Source of the DNA: JAXLQL01 sp046331625
Lineage (GTDB): Bacteria; Acidobacteriota; Terriglobia; Bryobacterales; Bryobacteraceae
DNA length: 25,699 nucleotides
Direction: 5' to 3'
Assembly: GCA_046331625.1 (NCBI GenBank)
Contig: JAXLQL010000058.1
Location: forward strand, 1 to 25,699
A model generated the notes under the pieces. That model was given only the letters and a program-made list of their open reading frames with translations. It made no database searches and was not told the DNA's origin. A program made the position numbers and the translations under genes. Of this stretch, positions 8,369 through 18,047 are shown piece after piece; position 1 is the first letter of the stretch, and each line of letters opens with the position of its first letter.

Positions 8369-8920
8369 ATGACAAACGGTCCGAACGTTTTCATCTCGTA
8401 TGCCTCTGACACGAAGCCTCGAGCCGAAGAGCTTTCACGCGCGCTCGAGAGCCAGGGCGTGGGTGCTTGGGTCAATTTCAAGAGCCTGCGGCCAGGCCAG
8501 AAGTGGAAAGAGGAGTTGGAACACGCCATCAAGGTCGCCCAATGGGTCGTGATCTTGTTGGGTTCAGAGGACCGCGCCGCTTCATGGCAGGACGCCGAAT
8601 GGCGCGCGGCTCTTGCTGGGACTTGGTCTGATCAGGAGAAGAGGTTGCTTCCCGTCCTCTTCGGAGATCTCGAGCCGCCGCCGTTTCTACGAAACTGGGT
8701 TCCGCTCCGAGTGAAGCCCGATACGGAGGCAGCCACCTGGACACAGAATGTCCTCGATGTGGTCCGAAATCCTCAGATCAAGAGTGCATATCGTGTGACG
8801 GCTCGTAGTCTAGCTGAACGCCGCAAACGCATGGCTGAAATCAACAGGGCAGCCGAGCGCATGCGAAAGGCCGAACTGCGTGATCGGCCGCCAGTGCCGG
8901 CAAGGGTGAAGTCCCAGTAG
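8369..8920 (+). CDS. TIR-domain protein, candidate NAD+-cleaving immune effector or sensor
   Basis: 183 residues. Residues 1-135 form a TIR domain: FISYASD at 8-14 (strand A and box 1), then GVGAWVNFKSLRPGQKW (BB loop region), VVILLGSE, and W73-Q-D-A-E77-W, where E77 is at the position of the catalytic glutamate of bacterial TIR NADases. LLPVLFGDLEPP follows. Residues 136-183 are a basic, Arg/Lys-rich helical tail with no membrane segment. The next gene follows its TAG with no spacer, so the two are one transcript. A GATAAT at 8348-8353 could serve as -10, but no well-spaced -35 is clear. Bacterial TIR proteins commonly act in antiphage systems such as Thoeris; no SIR2, SLOG or Argonaute partner is here, so this would be a different arrangement. 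Function is inferred. Confidence 0.9.
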   Translation: MTNGPNVFISYASDTKPRAEELSRALESQGVGAWVNFKSLRPGQKWKEELEHAIKVAQWVVILLGSEDRAASWQDAEWRAALAGTWSDQEKRLLPVLFGDLEPPPFLRNWVPLRVKPDTEAATWTQNVLDVVRNPQIKSAYRVTARSLAERRKRMAEINRAAERMRKAELRDRPPVPARVKSQ

Positions 8921-9571
8921 ATGCGCCGCGTCCACTTCGGAGAGGGCGAGTTAACGCTCGCCCCCTCGAAGTCCATATTCATCAATTGCCCCTTTGACGC
9001 CGAATATGCGCCTCTGTTCGACGCGATCGTATTCACAACGGTCTGCTGCGGTTTTATCCCCCGCTGCGCCCTCGAGAGTGGAACCGTTTCCGAACCGCGC
9101 TTGGCGCGCATCCTCCGGGCTCTGCTCGGCAGCAAGTACTCGATCCACGATCTATCCAGGTGCACTGGAGAGGGCAGCGAGAATACAGCGCGGTTCAACA
9201 TGCCGCTCGAGCTCGGCATGGCGATGGCTCGGCAGTTCATTGATGCGGATAGCCGCCATGACTGGCTCGTGCTGGTGCCGCGCGGGCACGCGTACCTTCG
9301 ATTCGCCTCCGACTTGGCGGCCTATGATCCCAAGACTCACGACGGTTCAGTCCATGGTGTCATCATCGCGATCATGTCATGGCTGGCAACGCGAAAAGAT
9401 ACGGTTCCGCCGGTAACTCCGAAGGAAGTCCTTAGCCTCTTGCCGTTGTTCGAGAAGGCGAAACAAGATCTGGACGCTGCGTGGCACGGAGAGCCACCCT
9501 GGGCGGATGTCGTCAAGGCCGCCATCGATATCGCCAAGCGGCTGGATGTACCGCGAGCGGGTCGCGCTTGA
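8921..9571 (+). CDS. FINCPFD-type protein, possible Rossmann/deoxyribosyltransferase-like partner of the TIR protein
   Basis: 216 residues from the ATG directly after the TIR gene's TAG; an AGGG about 16 bases upstream may act as ribosome site. The N-terminal domain begins with KSIFINCPFD (17-26), continues with a cysteine-containing helix end (CCGFIPRCALE, 42-52), then SIHDLS (74-79) and FNMPLELGMAMA (92-103). I recall similar proteins as conserved hypotheticals that start FINCPFD and have an HD-S motif and an N-P-E-LG helix. The E97-containing helix and the HDLS loop resemble nucleoside 2-deoxyribosyltransferase/TIR-like folds, which would suit a nucleotide-processing role. The C-terminal 60 residues look like a helical add-on. 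The enzymatic activity is not established from sequence. The zero-base junction with the TIR gene strongly suggests joint action. Confidence 0.72.
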   Translation: MRRVHFGEGELTLAPSKSIFINCPFDAEYAPLFDAIVFTTVCCGFIPRCALESGTVSEPRLARILRALLGSKYSIHDLSRCTGEGSENTARFNMPLELGMAMARQFIDADSRHDWLVLVPRGHAYLRFASDLAAYDPKTHDGSVHGVIIAIMSWLATRKDTVPPVTPKEVLSLLPLFEKAKQDLDAAWHGEPPWADVVKAAIDIAKRLDVPRAGRA

Positions 9572-9689
9572 TCATCTTGAGTGGTTCCATGACGATCTGC
9601 CGGTCTACTGGACCGATGGGCGAGAAGACATGTTCCCCAAGCCGATCGCGGCGCGAATGGGTCGAGGAAGGGTCCGGACCTCACGATTC

Positions 9690-9861
9690 GTCTACTACAT
9701 CAACTTCGCCCGCGTCACCGAACACACCCAGCTTCCGCGCTGGCCGAAGTTCGAAGCGAAGAATCACCCGACGATGGTCTTCAACAACGCGAGCAAGGTG
9801 GAAAACGATCCCATCTGCGAGCAGCGCGAACTTGATGCTCAAGGCTTGGAACTACTCGTAA
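9690..9861 (+). pseudogene. fragment of a second carboxylesterase (3' end only)
   Basis: About 170 bases closely match the last part of the esterase gene at 6748-8307. Shared peptides include LPRWPKFE, K-N-PTMVFNN, SKVENDPI and, after a one-base insertion near 9831, LMLKAWNYS with the stop in the same place. The nucleotides match through and just past the stop codon. No N-terminal or catalytic part is present, so it is a remnant. The 118 bases before it (9572-9689) are open but unlike the esterase, and I do not recognise them. Its last 23 bases overlap the 3' end of the opposite-strand methyltransferase gene. Confidence 0.78.
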
Positions 9862-10756
9862 TCGTCAGCGGCACCCACTCCACGTTGTCTTCCGCTTTGC
9901 GTCCGCGCTGGTAGCCGGCCTGCGTCATCATCAACTCGAGCTCGAGCACGCTCGAGTTCATCGCCCGAAGCTGGTCATCCAGCATCTCCATCACCACCAC
10001 CGGATGGAACCGCGCAATCGTCTTCGCGGCGCCGCGGAGCACCATCGTCTCGGCGCCTTCCACGTCGATCTTGATCACGTCCACTCGAGTCAACCCTTGG
10101 CGCTCCACAAGTTCGTCGAGCGGAACTGCCTCCACTTTGTACGACCTCGTACCCTCGTCGTCGCGCGCCGCATTGCGGCTCGAAAGCGAAGCCATCCCTG
10201 TGTTCGAGCGATTGCTGGCGAAGAGATCGAGCGTAGCGCGCCGATCGGAGCAAGCAACAGGCTCGATCGCAATCTGCGGTACCTTGCTGCTGGCAACGTT
10301 CTCGCGTAGCTCGCGCAAGGTGGCCGGATTCGGCTCCACCGAGAGAACATGGCCAGCCGTGCCGACTCGCTGCGCAGCCTTCAGCGAATGGAAGCCGATA
10401 TGCGCGCCCACGTCAATGAACGTTCCGCCCGCGGGAAGATGTTGGTCGATCCAGATCACCGTGTCGCGCTCCCAAAATCCCGTCGCCAGAATCGATCGCG
10501 ACACCACATCGCGCGGATCGAGAAACAGGTTCACCCCCTTATCCACCTGCACCCGCACTGGCGGCGCAATGCGCAGCGTCTCGAGCGTCGAAGCAAATCG
10601 CAGCGGCAAATACGCCCCGTGCGGAGATGGCCAGTTGGCGTGCCACCATTCCACCAACCGCGCGTAGCCGGCCGTGCGCGTGGCAGGCTCTGTCAACGTA
10701 ATCACGACCGCCGCAGCCGCGGCCACGGCGAATGTCGCACGGAGTGAAGATCTCAT
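9839..10756 (-). CDS. FkbM-family SAM-dependent methyltransferase with N-terminal membrane anchor
   Basis: 305 residues from the ATG at 10756, chosen because GGGAGAGG lies about 9 bases upstream on this strand; a longer frame to 10855 would run through the divergent promoter and into the RidA gene. Residues about 5-22 form a hydrophobic Ala/Val stretch, a signal anchor or signal peptide. The methyltransferase domain shows the SAM-binding motif GTFIDVGAHIGFHS, then LSVEPNP, a VDVIKIDVEGAE motif and VVVMEML, the hallmarks of the FkbM family, which O-methylates sugars and other small molecules. The acceptor is unknown. An export-type N-terminus is odd for a SAM-dependent enzyme; a cytoplasm-facing anchor would resolve it. 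The last eight or so codons are antisense to the esterase remnant, so the stop codon was probably supplied by that sequence. Confidence 0.88.
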   Translation of the reverse strand: MRSSLRATFAVAAAAAVVITLTEPATRTAGYARLVEWWHANWPSPHGAYLPLRFASTLETLRIAPPVRVQVDKGVNLFLDPRDVVSRSILATGFWERDTVIWIDQHLPAGGTFIDVGAHIGFHSLKAAQRVGTAGHVLSVEPNPATLRELRENVASSKVPQIAIEPVACSDRRATLDLFASNRSNTGMASLSSRNAARDDEGTRSYKVEAVPLDELVERQGLTRVDVIKIDVEGAETMVLRGAAKTIARFHPVVVMEMLDDQLRAMNSSVLELELMMTQAGYQRGRKAEDNVEWVPLTITSSSKP

Positions 10757-10797
10757 GTTTCGGTGCCTCTCCCTTTTTTCCCTGTACGCCCGGACCA

Positions 10798-10803
10798 TAC
10801 AAT
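10798..10803 (+). promoter_or_regulatory. candidate -10 element TACAAT before the RidA gene
   Basis: TACAAT lies six bases before the ATG at 10810. Transcription would start at or next to the ATG, so the mRNA would be nearly leaderless, which fits the lack of a ribosome site there. No good -35 is visible. Confidence 0.3.
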
Positions 10804-10809
10804 AGAACG

Positions 10810-11250
10810 ATGGAACCGCAAGAGAAGGCCGAAAGCCTAGGAATTTCGTTCGCAAAGATAGCCCCCGGGTACCTGAACCTTTGCATCCGCACCGGCAACC
10901 AGTTGATGAGCTCCGGTCATGTCAGCTCGCTCAAAGGCAAGCTCGGAGCGGGCCTGACTACCGAAGACGGCTACAAGGCCGCGCGCGAGTGCGCCACCAA
11001 GATCCTGCAATCGGTGTGGAACACGCACGGGACTCTCAACGGCCTGAAGGTCCTGAAGGTACTGGGCTGCGTCAACTCGCACGGCGACTTCATCGAGCAG
11101 CATCTGGTGATCAACGGCGCGTCAGACCTGCTGCACGAGGTGTTCGGAAAAGACGGCGACGGCTATCACGCCCGCAGCGCGCTGGGCTTCGCGTCGCTCC
11201 CCACGGGAGCAGCCGTGGAAGTGGAAGCGATCTTCGAAATCAAGGGCTGA
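10810..11250 (+). CDS. RidA (YjgF/YER057c/UK114) family protein
   Basis: 146 residues from the ATG at 10810; an in-frame upstream ATG at 10732 lies inside the divergent gene and is unlikely. The chorismate-mutase-like fold of the family is recognisable from MSSGHVSSLKGKLG, the AARECATKIL helix, VLKVLGCVNS and the C-terminal signature HARSALGFASLPTGAAVEVEAIF. The Arg of HARSA corresponds to the conserved Arg that binds imine/enamine carboxylates in deaminating RidA proteins. At 146 residues it is longer than classical RidA (about 128) and fits a divergent subgroup with a longer N-terminus. Likely role: hydrolysis of reactive enamine/imine intermediates or a related small-molecule task in the cytoplasm. 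It precedes aconitase with a 54-base gap containing an inverted repeat. Confidence 0.88.
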   Translation: MEPQEKAESLGISFAKIAPGYLNLCIRTGNQLMSSGHVSSLKGKLGAGLTTEDGYKAARECATKILQSVWNTHGTLNGLKVLKVLGCVNSHGDFIEQHLVINGASDLLHEVFGKDGDGYHARSALGFASLPTGAAVEVEAIFEIKG

Positions 11251-11264
11251 CGCGTGCCCCGCGC

Positions 11265-11303
11265 GGGATAACCTCTCGAGACGATAAAATCAGAAGTTAT
11301 CCC
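11265..11303 (+). promoter_or_regulatory. 8-bp inverted repeat around a -10-like element, directly before acnA
   Basis: GGGATAAC (11265-11272) and its exact reverse complement GTTATCCC (11296-11303) are separated by 23 bases and end one base before the acnA ATG. A TAAAAT (11285-11290) lies between the arms and could be a -10. The layout suits an operator for a dimeric repressor, or a leader hairpin that covers the start codon if transcription begins upstream. No strong ribosome site is present. The regulator is unknown. Confidence 0.5.
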
Positions 11304-11304
11304 C

Positions 11305-13943
<2,639 letters not shown>

Positions 13944-13947
<4 letters not shown>

Positions 13948-14924
13948 AGCTGGCAACAGCGCTGGTGCTGGCGGCTGCCTATGCCGCCGCCCAGCGCGCC
14001 GATTGGGTGGTGGTGGAGAAGGTGGCCGGAGCGGTCGGCTTCTACACCGAATCCGGAGACCGCGTGGCCGGAGTGAAGGTGGGAACATATCCGCACGAGA
14101 TTGTTTTCTCGCCCGACAAGCGCTACGCCTACGTTTCCGACAACGGCATTCTGTGGATGCAATACGCGGGCGAAGGTGGCAACACCATCTCGGTCATCGA
14201 TCTCGAGAAGCGCACCAAGGCCGGCGTCATTTCGCTCGGCAACTACCGGCGTCCGCATGGCATGGCCGTGGATCCGCGAACCGGCAACCTCGCGGTGACG
14301 ATCGAGAATCCCGATGGGCTCCTGCTGGTGGACACCAAGGCGCGCAAGGTGATTCGCAAGTACGACGTGCAGGGCGAGGATCCGCACATGGTCCTGCTCG
14401 ATCCCAAGGGCGAGTGGGCATACGTGAGCAATGCCACCACCAACACGATCGCAGCCGTGCACCTGAGCAGCGGACAAGTGAAGCTGATCCCGACCGATAA
14501 GCGGCCCCAGGGCGGTACGCTTTCGCCGGACGGCAAGCTGATCTACATGACGAACTCCGACGGCAATTCGATCTCGATCATCGATATCGCGAAGCAGGAG
14601 CGAATCGGGACCATCAAGACCGGGCGCGGGCCGGGTCGCGTGGCGGTCACTCCGGACGGCGGCACACTCGTCTACAATCTGCAGCCCGGCGAAGGAATGG
14701 CGTTCGCCGACGTGGCGTCGAGGCGCGAGATCGCACAGATTCCGCTGGGAGGCAAGTCGCTTTCGTTGACGATGTCGGCCGACGCGAAGTGGGCCTACGT
14801 GGGACTGCAGGAGCAGGACAAGATCGCCGTGATTTCGGTGCCAGATCGCAAGCTGACGCGAATAGTGAGCACACCGAAGGATTCCGGTCCCGACCCAGTG
14901 GTGCCGTTGCCGAATCGGCAGTGA
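13944..14924 (+). CDS. exported YVTN-type beta-propeller protein
   Basis: 326 residues from the GTG at 13944, overlapping the aconitase stop by 4 bases. Residues 1-17 (KLATALVLAAAYAAAQ) are a signal peptide. The rest is a series of about 40-residue blades, each with a phrase such as PHEIVFSPDKRYAYVSD, PHGMAVDPRTGNLAVT, PHMVLLDPKGEWAYVSN, QGGTLSPDGKLIYMTN and PGRVAVTPDGGTLVYN, alternating with ISVIDLEK or ISIIDIAK strands. This is the YVTN/lactonase-like seven-bladed propeller pattern. Such proteins are usually periplasmic; functions range from ligand binding to lactone hydrolysis. I cannot assign an enzyme activity. Coupling to aconitase is unusual and may only reflect compaction. A GGCCC-GTCG-GGGCC hairpin at 15001-15014 lies downstream but has no T-run. 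Confidence 0.86.
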
Positions 14925-15183
14925 TGGCGCGCAGCGCCAGCCATTGAGCCGCAGCCGAATCTCGCCTGAAAAGGTAACTACCCGTGAATCGCCCCGGCTT
15001 GGCCCGTCGGGGCCAGCACCCCCAATTCTGCGGCGTTGGGACGCCCACACCGATGACGCCCGCGAACTACGATGGCGATGGCATGCGCACGCTCCGGTGC
15101 TCGCATCAAGTCCGCGTTCTCCCCAACCAACACGCGTCGCAATGAGATCGCGCGGAAGACAGCTATTCGATCAGGTGTAGCAG
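14925..15183. other. intergenic stretch without a supported gene
   Basis: Between the convergent YVTN gene and the small minus-strand gene. Short frames exist on both strands but show no recognisable peptide, ribosome site or domain. A perfect 5-bp GC hairpin at 15001-15014 is the only structure seen; without a T-run it is a weak terminator candidate. Confidence 0.5.
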
Positions 15184-15471
15184 CTACCCCTCGTAAGGGA
15201 ACCGTTCGATCGCGCGAATGCATTCCGAAAGTGCGTCGAGCAGCGTCTTGCCCCAACCACAAGGCAGGAATGGCGCCGTCTTCTGGTTGGTATGCTTGTC
15301 GGCTTTGGCAAAGAACCGCATGGCCGGATCACGCGGCGTCACATACTCCCTGACGGTGATCACGAACTCGATTTCGGCCCCGCCCTGTTGCTTGACAATC
15401 GAGTAGTAGTGCAGTTGCGCCAACTGCTGCGCGGCATTGGCCTGCGCGAAAGTCCATTCACTGGTCGACAT
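15184..15471 (-). CDS. small conserved-looking protein of unknown function
   Basis: 95 residues from the ATG at 15471; an ATG at 15489 would add six residues. The sequence is soluble and mixed alpha/beta: WTFAQANAAQQLAQLHYYSIVKQ, then a strand-rich VITVREYVTP, then FFAKADKHTNQKTAPFLPCGWG and a helix LLDALSECIRAIERFPYEG. The N-terminal helix, GCGKTL-like turn (GWGKTLLDAL) and balanced composition make it look like a real gene, but the turn is not a full Walker A. I recognise no family. It follows the acyltransferase gene on the same strand after a 40-base gap and may be co-transcribed with it. Confidence 0.62.
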   Translation of the reverse strand: MSTSEWTFAQANAAQQLAQLHYYSIVKQQGGAEIEFVITVREYVTPRDPAMRFFAKADKHTNQKTAPFLPCGWGKTLLDALSECIRAIERFPYEG

Positions 15472-15511
15472 CGCTTGAGTATACGGCACGCGCCGGAGTC
15501 CGGATCTCTGC

Positions 15512-16639
15512 TCAGAACCTCAGGAACCACTGGCGGCGGTACAGTGCGTAAGCGAACACGAACGAAGTGGCCACGTGAACCAGCGAATAGAGCAGCACCG
15601 CGCCTGCCTGGTCCGCCATTCCTGCGAAGAAGGCGATCAACGCTTTCCGGGCCGTCACATCGGCGCTGACGTGCCACGAAGAGAACAGGATCGAAACCAG
15701 TTCGTGGAACACATAGACTGCCATTGCGTTCATGCCAAAAATGATGAACGGACGAGTCCAACCGTTGCGATGCCCCCGCACGTCGATCAGCCAATAGCAG
15801 CTCCCGAACACCATCAGCGCCAAACCCGCCATCAGCACTGCGTATGATCCGGTCCAAATGGGCTTGTTGATCGGCTGGAACACATTGAAGATCTGCGCCG
15901 CGAAAAACAGGACGTTGCCGCTGAACAGCATCCAAGCGGCCTTTTCCGCCATGCTCATTGACGCGCGCAGCAGGTCTCCGGTCAGGACGCCAAGCAAGCA
16001 AGTGGAAATCGAGGGCAGCGTGCTCAGGAATCCCTCTGGATCCCAAGTCTTCGAGTTGGCGTAGTTGTGCGGGCCCAGCACCACACCGTCGATCCAGTTC
16101 GACAGGTTCGTGCCCTGCCCGTAGCCGCCCGGATGCATGAGAGCGGTGTAGATTGCGATGCAGCCAACCGCGGCGATCACACGGCCTCGCACATCGGTAT
16201 AGAGGTAGATCAACGTGGCGATCAGATAACAGATGGCGATGCGCTGCAGCACTCCCAGAATCCGGTACGTTCCCAGATCGAAGTTGGGGAATCCGTTCAT
16301 GAATAGGCCGACAGCGAAAATCAGCGCGAAGCGGATGAACGCGTGGCGGATGAGATCGGGCTTCTTCTCGCCTCGTTCCAGGCGGCGCGCGGTCGAGAGC
16401 GTCATCGCCACGCCCACAATCCAGAGGAAGAAGGGGAACACCATGTCGGTGAAGGTCCAGCCGTGCCACGAGGAGTGGCGGAGTTGGTCATAGGATCCCG
16501 CGGTTTGGTTGTTCACCATCACCATCGAAGCCATAGTGATGCCTCGAAACACGTCGAGGGAAACCAGCCGTGCGGCGGCGCTGGAGGTCGCGTACGCAGC
16601 AGAAGCTTCTACAGGGCGATCAATAGCGGCGGTGGCCAT
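15512..16639 (-). CDS. multi-pass membrane acyltransferase, HGSNAT/DUF5009-like
   Basis: 375 residues. After a cytoplasmic tail it starts with RLVSLDVFRGITMASMVMVNN and continues with about ten hydrophobic segments. The first loop contains H55-SSW58-H-G-W-TFTD65-MVFPFFLWIVGVAM, which matches the H..W.G....D..FP.F...G signature of heparan-alpha-glucosaminide N-acetyltransferase-like and DUF5009 proteins; the His is the expected acetyl-transfer residue. FRFALIFAVGLFMNGFP, YRILGVLQRIAICYLIA and a conserved N...VYVFHEL stretch near the end fit the family. Probable role: moving an acyl group from a cytoplasmic donor across the inner membrane to a sugar in the periplasm. The acceptor is unknown. 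Bacterial members often sit in polysaccharide-degradation loci, but no such genes are here. Confidence 0.87.
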   Translation of the reverse strand: MATAAIDRPVEASAAYATSSAAARLVSLDVFRGITMASMVMVNNQTAGSYDQLRHSSWHGWTFTDMVFPFFLWIVGVAMTLSTARRLERGEKKPDLIRHAFIRFALIFAVGLFMNGFPNFDLGTYRILGVLQRIAICYLIATLIYLYTDVRGRVIAAVGCIAIYTALMHPGGYGQGTNLSNWIDGVVLGPHNYANSKTWDPEGFLSTLPSISTCLLGVLTGDLLRASMSMAEKAAWMLFSGNVLFFAAQIFNVFQPINKPIWTGSYAVLMAGLALMVFGSCYWLIDVRGHRNGWTRPFIIFGMNAMAVYVFHELVSILFSSWHVSADVTARKALIAFFAGMADQAGAVLLYSLVHVATSFVFAYALYRRQWFLRF

Positions 16640-16689
16640 AGTGCCATTCAGTGTACATCAGGCACTTCGAGCCCGGAACCCGACAAAAT

Positions 16690-16717
16690 TTGGTACTGAT
16701 AGATTTAGTACTATATT
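16690..16717 (+). promoter_or_regulatory. promoter candidate with an inverted repeat in the spacer
   Basis: TTGGTA (16690-16695) and TATATT (16712-16717) are 16 bases apart in an AT-rich island that stands out from the GC-rich surroundings. GTACT (16693-16697) and AGTAC (16707-16711) form an inverted repeat between the two boxes, a possible operator. The promoter would serve the gene at 16771; the acyltransferase is transcribed in the opposite direction from the same 131-base gap. Confidence 0.5.
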
Positions 16718-16723
16718 AGGCTG

Positions 16724-16752
16724 CCGGGTTCCCCTCGGCGAGGGACTCCCGG
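16724..16752 (+). promoter_or_regulatory. 5' leader hairpin
   Basis: CCGGG (16724-16728) pairs with CCCGG (16748-16752), and inside it CCCTC (16732-16736) pairs with GAGGG (16740-16744) around a GGC loop. It sits about where transcription from the preceding promoter would start and just before a strong AGAGGAGGT ribosome site (about 16756-16763). It may stabilise the mRNA 5' end. Confidence 0.4.
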
Positions 16753-16770
16753 GCAGAGGAGGTCTGTTCG

Positions 16771-17940
16771 ATGGCTGGTCGCTGGATTGCGGCGTGTTGG
16801 GCTGCGCTGTGCGTGTGTGGATGGATCTTGGCCGCCACACCGATCACAAAGCAGCCCACTGCGAAGGCTCCGGCCAAACGAACAGCCGCACGTCGATCCG
16901 CCAAGTCCACGGTGGCAAGACGTACTGGCAAAGCGGCGCCGAAGGGCGTTGCCCGAAGGCCCGTTACCCGTCGCGCAACAACTGTCGCAGCGCGCCGATT
17001 ACCTAGCCCAACACCGAAGCCCGCCGTAGCCCCGAAACCGCGTCCGCCAGCGGCTCCCACGGTTCCAGCGCCGCCCGTGGTCGCCGCCGCAGTGCCGATT
17101 TTGCCAGTGCTGCGCATCGAAATGTCGACGCCGCAACCGCCGCCCGCGCGCAAGGCACAGTCGCCGAAACCAGCGGATCCCCCGAAGCCCAAAGTGGCGG
17201 AAGTCCGAGGCGAGGCGTCCAAGCCGTCAGAGACCAAGGTGCTGCGCAACGAAGATGCCGTGTTCGTGAGCCTCAAACGCCAAGATCCCGAACACTTCCG
17301 TTTTGCGAACTCCACCATGGTGCATCTCTACGACACAGGACACTACGCGGCCAACCGTGCCCACTACGAGAATCGCTTGCAGACCCGCCAGCCCGGCACA
17401 CTCAAGGAACCGGCCAAGCCGGCTCCGATGACCCCAACCTTTCCTCCACAGCCCTTTCACGACGACGTCACGGACCGCAGCGCCTCGGCTTGGACCGACC
17501 TGATGCCGGAACCAGTAGCTTGGTCAAAGCGAAGCGGTGTGAAACACGTCCTCACCATGACGGCAGCCAAGAACCCCGTGGAAGGCCGCATCGCGAGCGC
17601 GCACAGCCGCATCGTCACCTACAACCCAGTGGAGATTCTGATCCACTCCGCGGACAAGAAGTCGATTCTCGATTACCGCCTGGTACGCCTATCGCATGAA
17701 GGAGGCGAACGCAAGGTCATGCTCGGGCCCGTGGCGGACAGAAAGACGGTGCTCGTGCGGGAAAGCATCCCCTTCGGCGCCGATTGGATGGGCGAAACGC
17801 TCTACAAGGTCTACTTCACGCAACCGCTGCCGCCTGGCGAATACGGGCTCTTCAAAGCCAATGAAGCGGCCACCGCCGCCACCGCCGCTTTCGAGATCCA
17901 CCGCAAAGGCGAGATCCGCACCTTTCGCGTGGTGGAGTGA
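16771..17940 (+). CDS. exported protein with basic Ala/Pro/Lys-rich linker and unknown C-terminal domain
   Basis: 389 residues, preceded by a near-perfect AGAGGAGGT ribosome site 7-8 bases before the ATG. Residues 1-22 are a signal peptide (WIAACWAALCVCGWILAA). Residues about 25-80 are very basic and low in complexity, with repeated K/R-A-A-R, SAK and TVAR patterns like histone-H1 or TonB-type tails. About 80-150 is Pro/Ala/Lys-rich (PKPAVAPKPRPPAAPTVPAP). The last 230 residues are an ordered domain with DPEHFRFANSTMVHLYDTGHYAANR, EILIHSADKKSILDYRLVRLSHEGGERKVM, and PLPPGEYGLFKANEAA near the end, a beta-sandwich-like pattern. I do not recognise the family. The basic tail could bind peptidoglycan, LPS or nucleic acid in the envelope. 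Its stop overlaps a GTG frame leading toward the small membrane protein. Confidence 0.78.
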   Translation: MAGRWIAACWAALCVCGWILAATPITKQPTAKAPAKRTAARRSAKSTVARRTGKAAPKGVARRPVTRRATTVAARRLPSPTPKPAVAPKPRPPAAPTVPAPPVVAAAVPILPVLRIEMSTPQPPPARKAQSPKPADPPKPKVAEVRGEASKPSETKVLRNEDAVFVSLKRQDPEHFRFANSTMVHLYDTGHYAANRAHYENRLQTRQPGTLKEPAKPAPMTPTFPPQPFHDDVTDRSASAWTDLMPEPVAWSKRSGVKHVLTMTAAKNPVEGRIASAHSRIVTYNPVEILIHSADKKSILDYRLVRLSHEGGERKVMLGPVADRKTVLVRESIPFGADWMGETLYKVYFTQPLPPGEYGLFKANEAATAATAAFEIHRKGEIRTFRVVE

Positions 17941-18047
17941 ACACCTCACTCCTCGGTTCGAAACGAACTTACGTCGCGGTATCTGCCGAATCGAAAAGCG
18001 CTCGCACTGGGCCTATTCTGAAAAAGGACTGGGAAGAAAGGCTCAAC

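Noticed and set aside
9572..9689. Open stretch between the TIR cassette and the esterase fragment as a separate gene
   Set aside because: It is short, has no ribosome site, and I recognise nothing in it; it may be part of the eroded DNA around the insertion.
10757..10855. Longer N-terminus of the FkbM protein
   Set aside because: It would overlap the RidA start and its -10 candidate, while a strong GGGAGAGG supports the ATG at 10756.
15001..15014. GGCCC-GTCG-GGGCC hairpin as a terminator of the acnA operon
   Set aside because: Only five pairs and no T-run; too weak to call.
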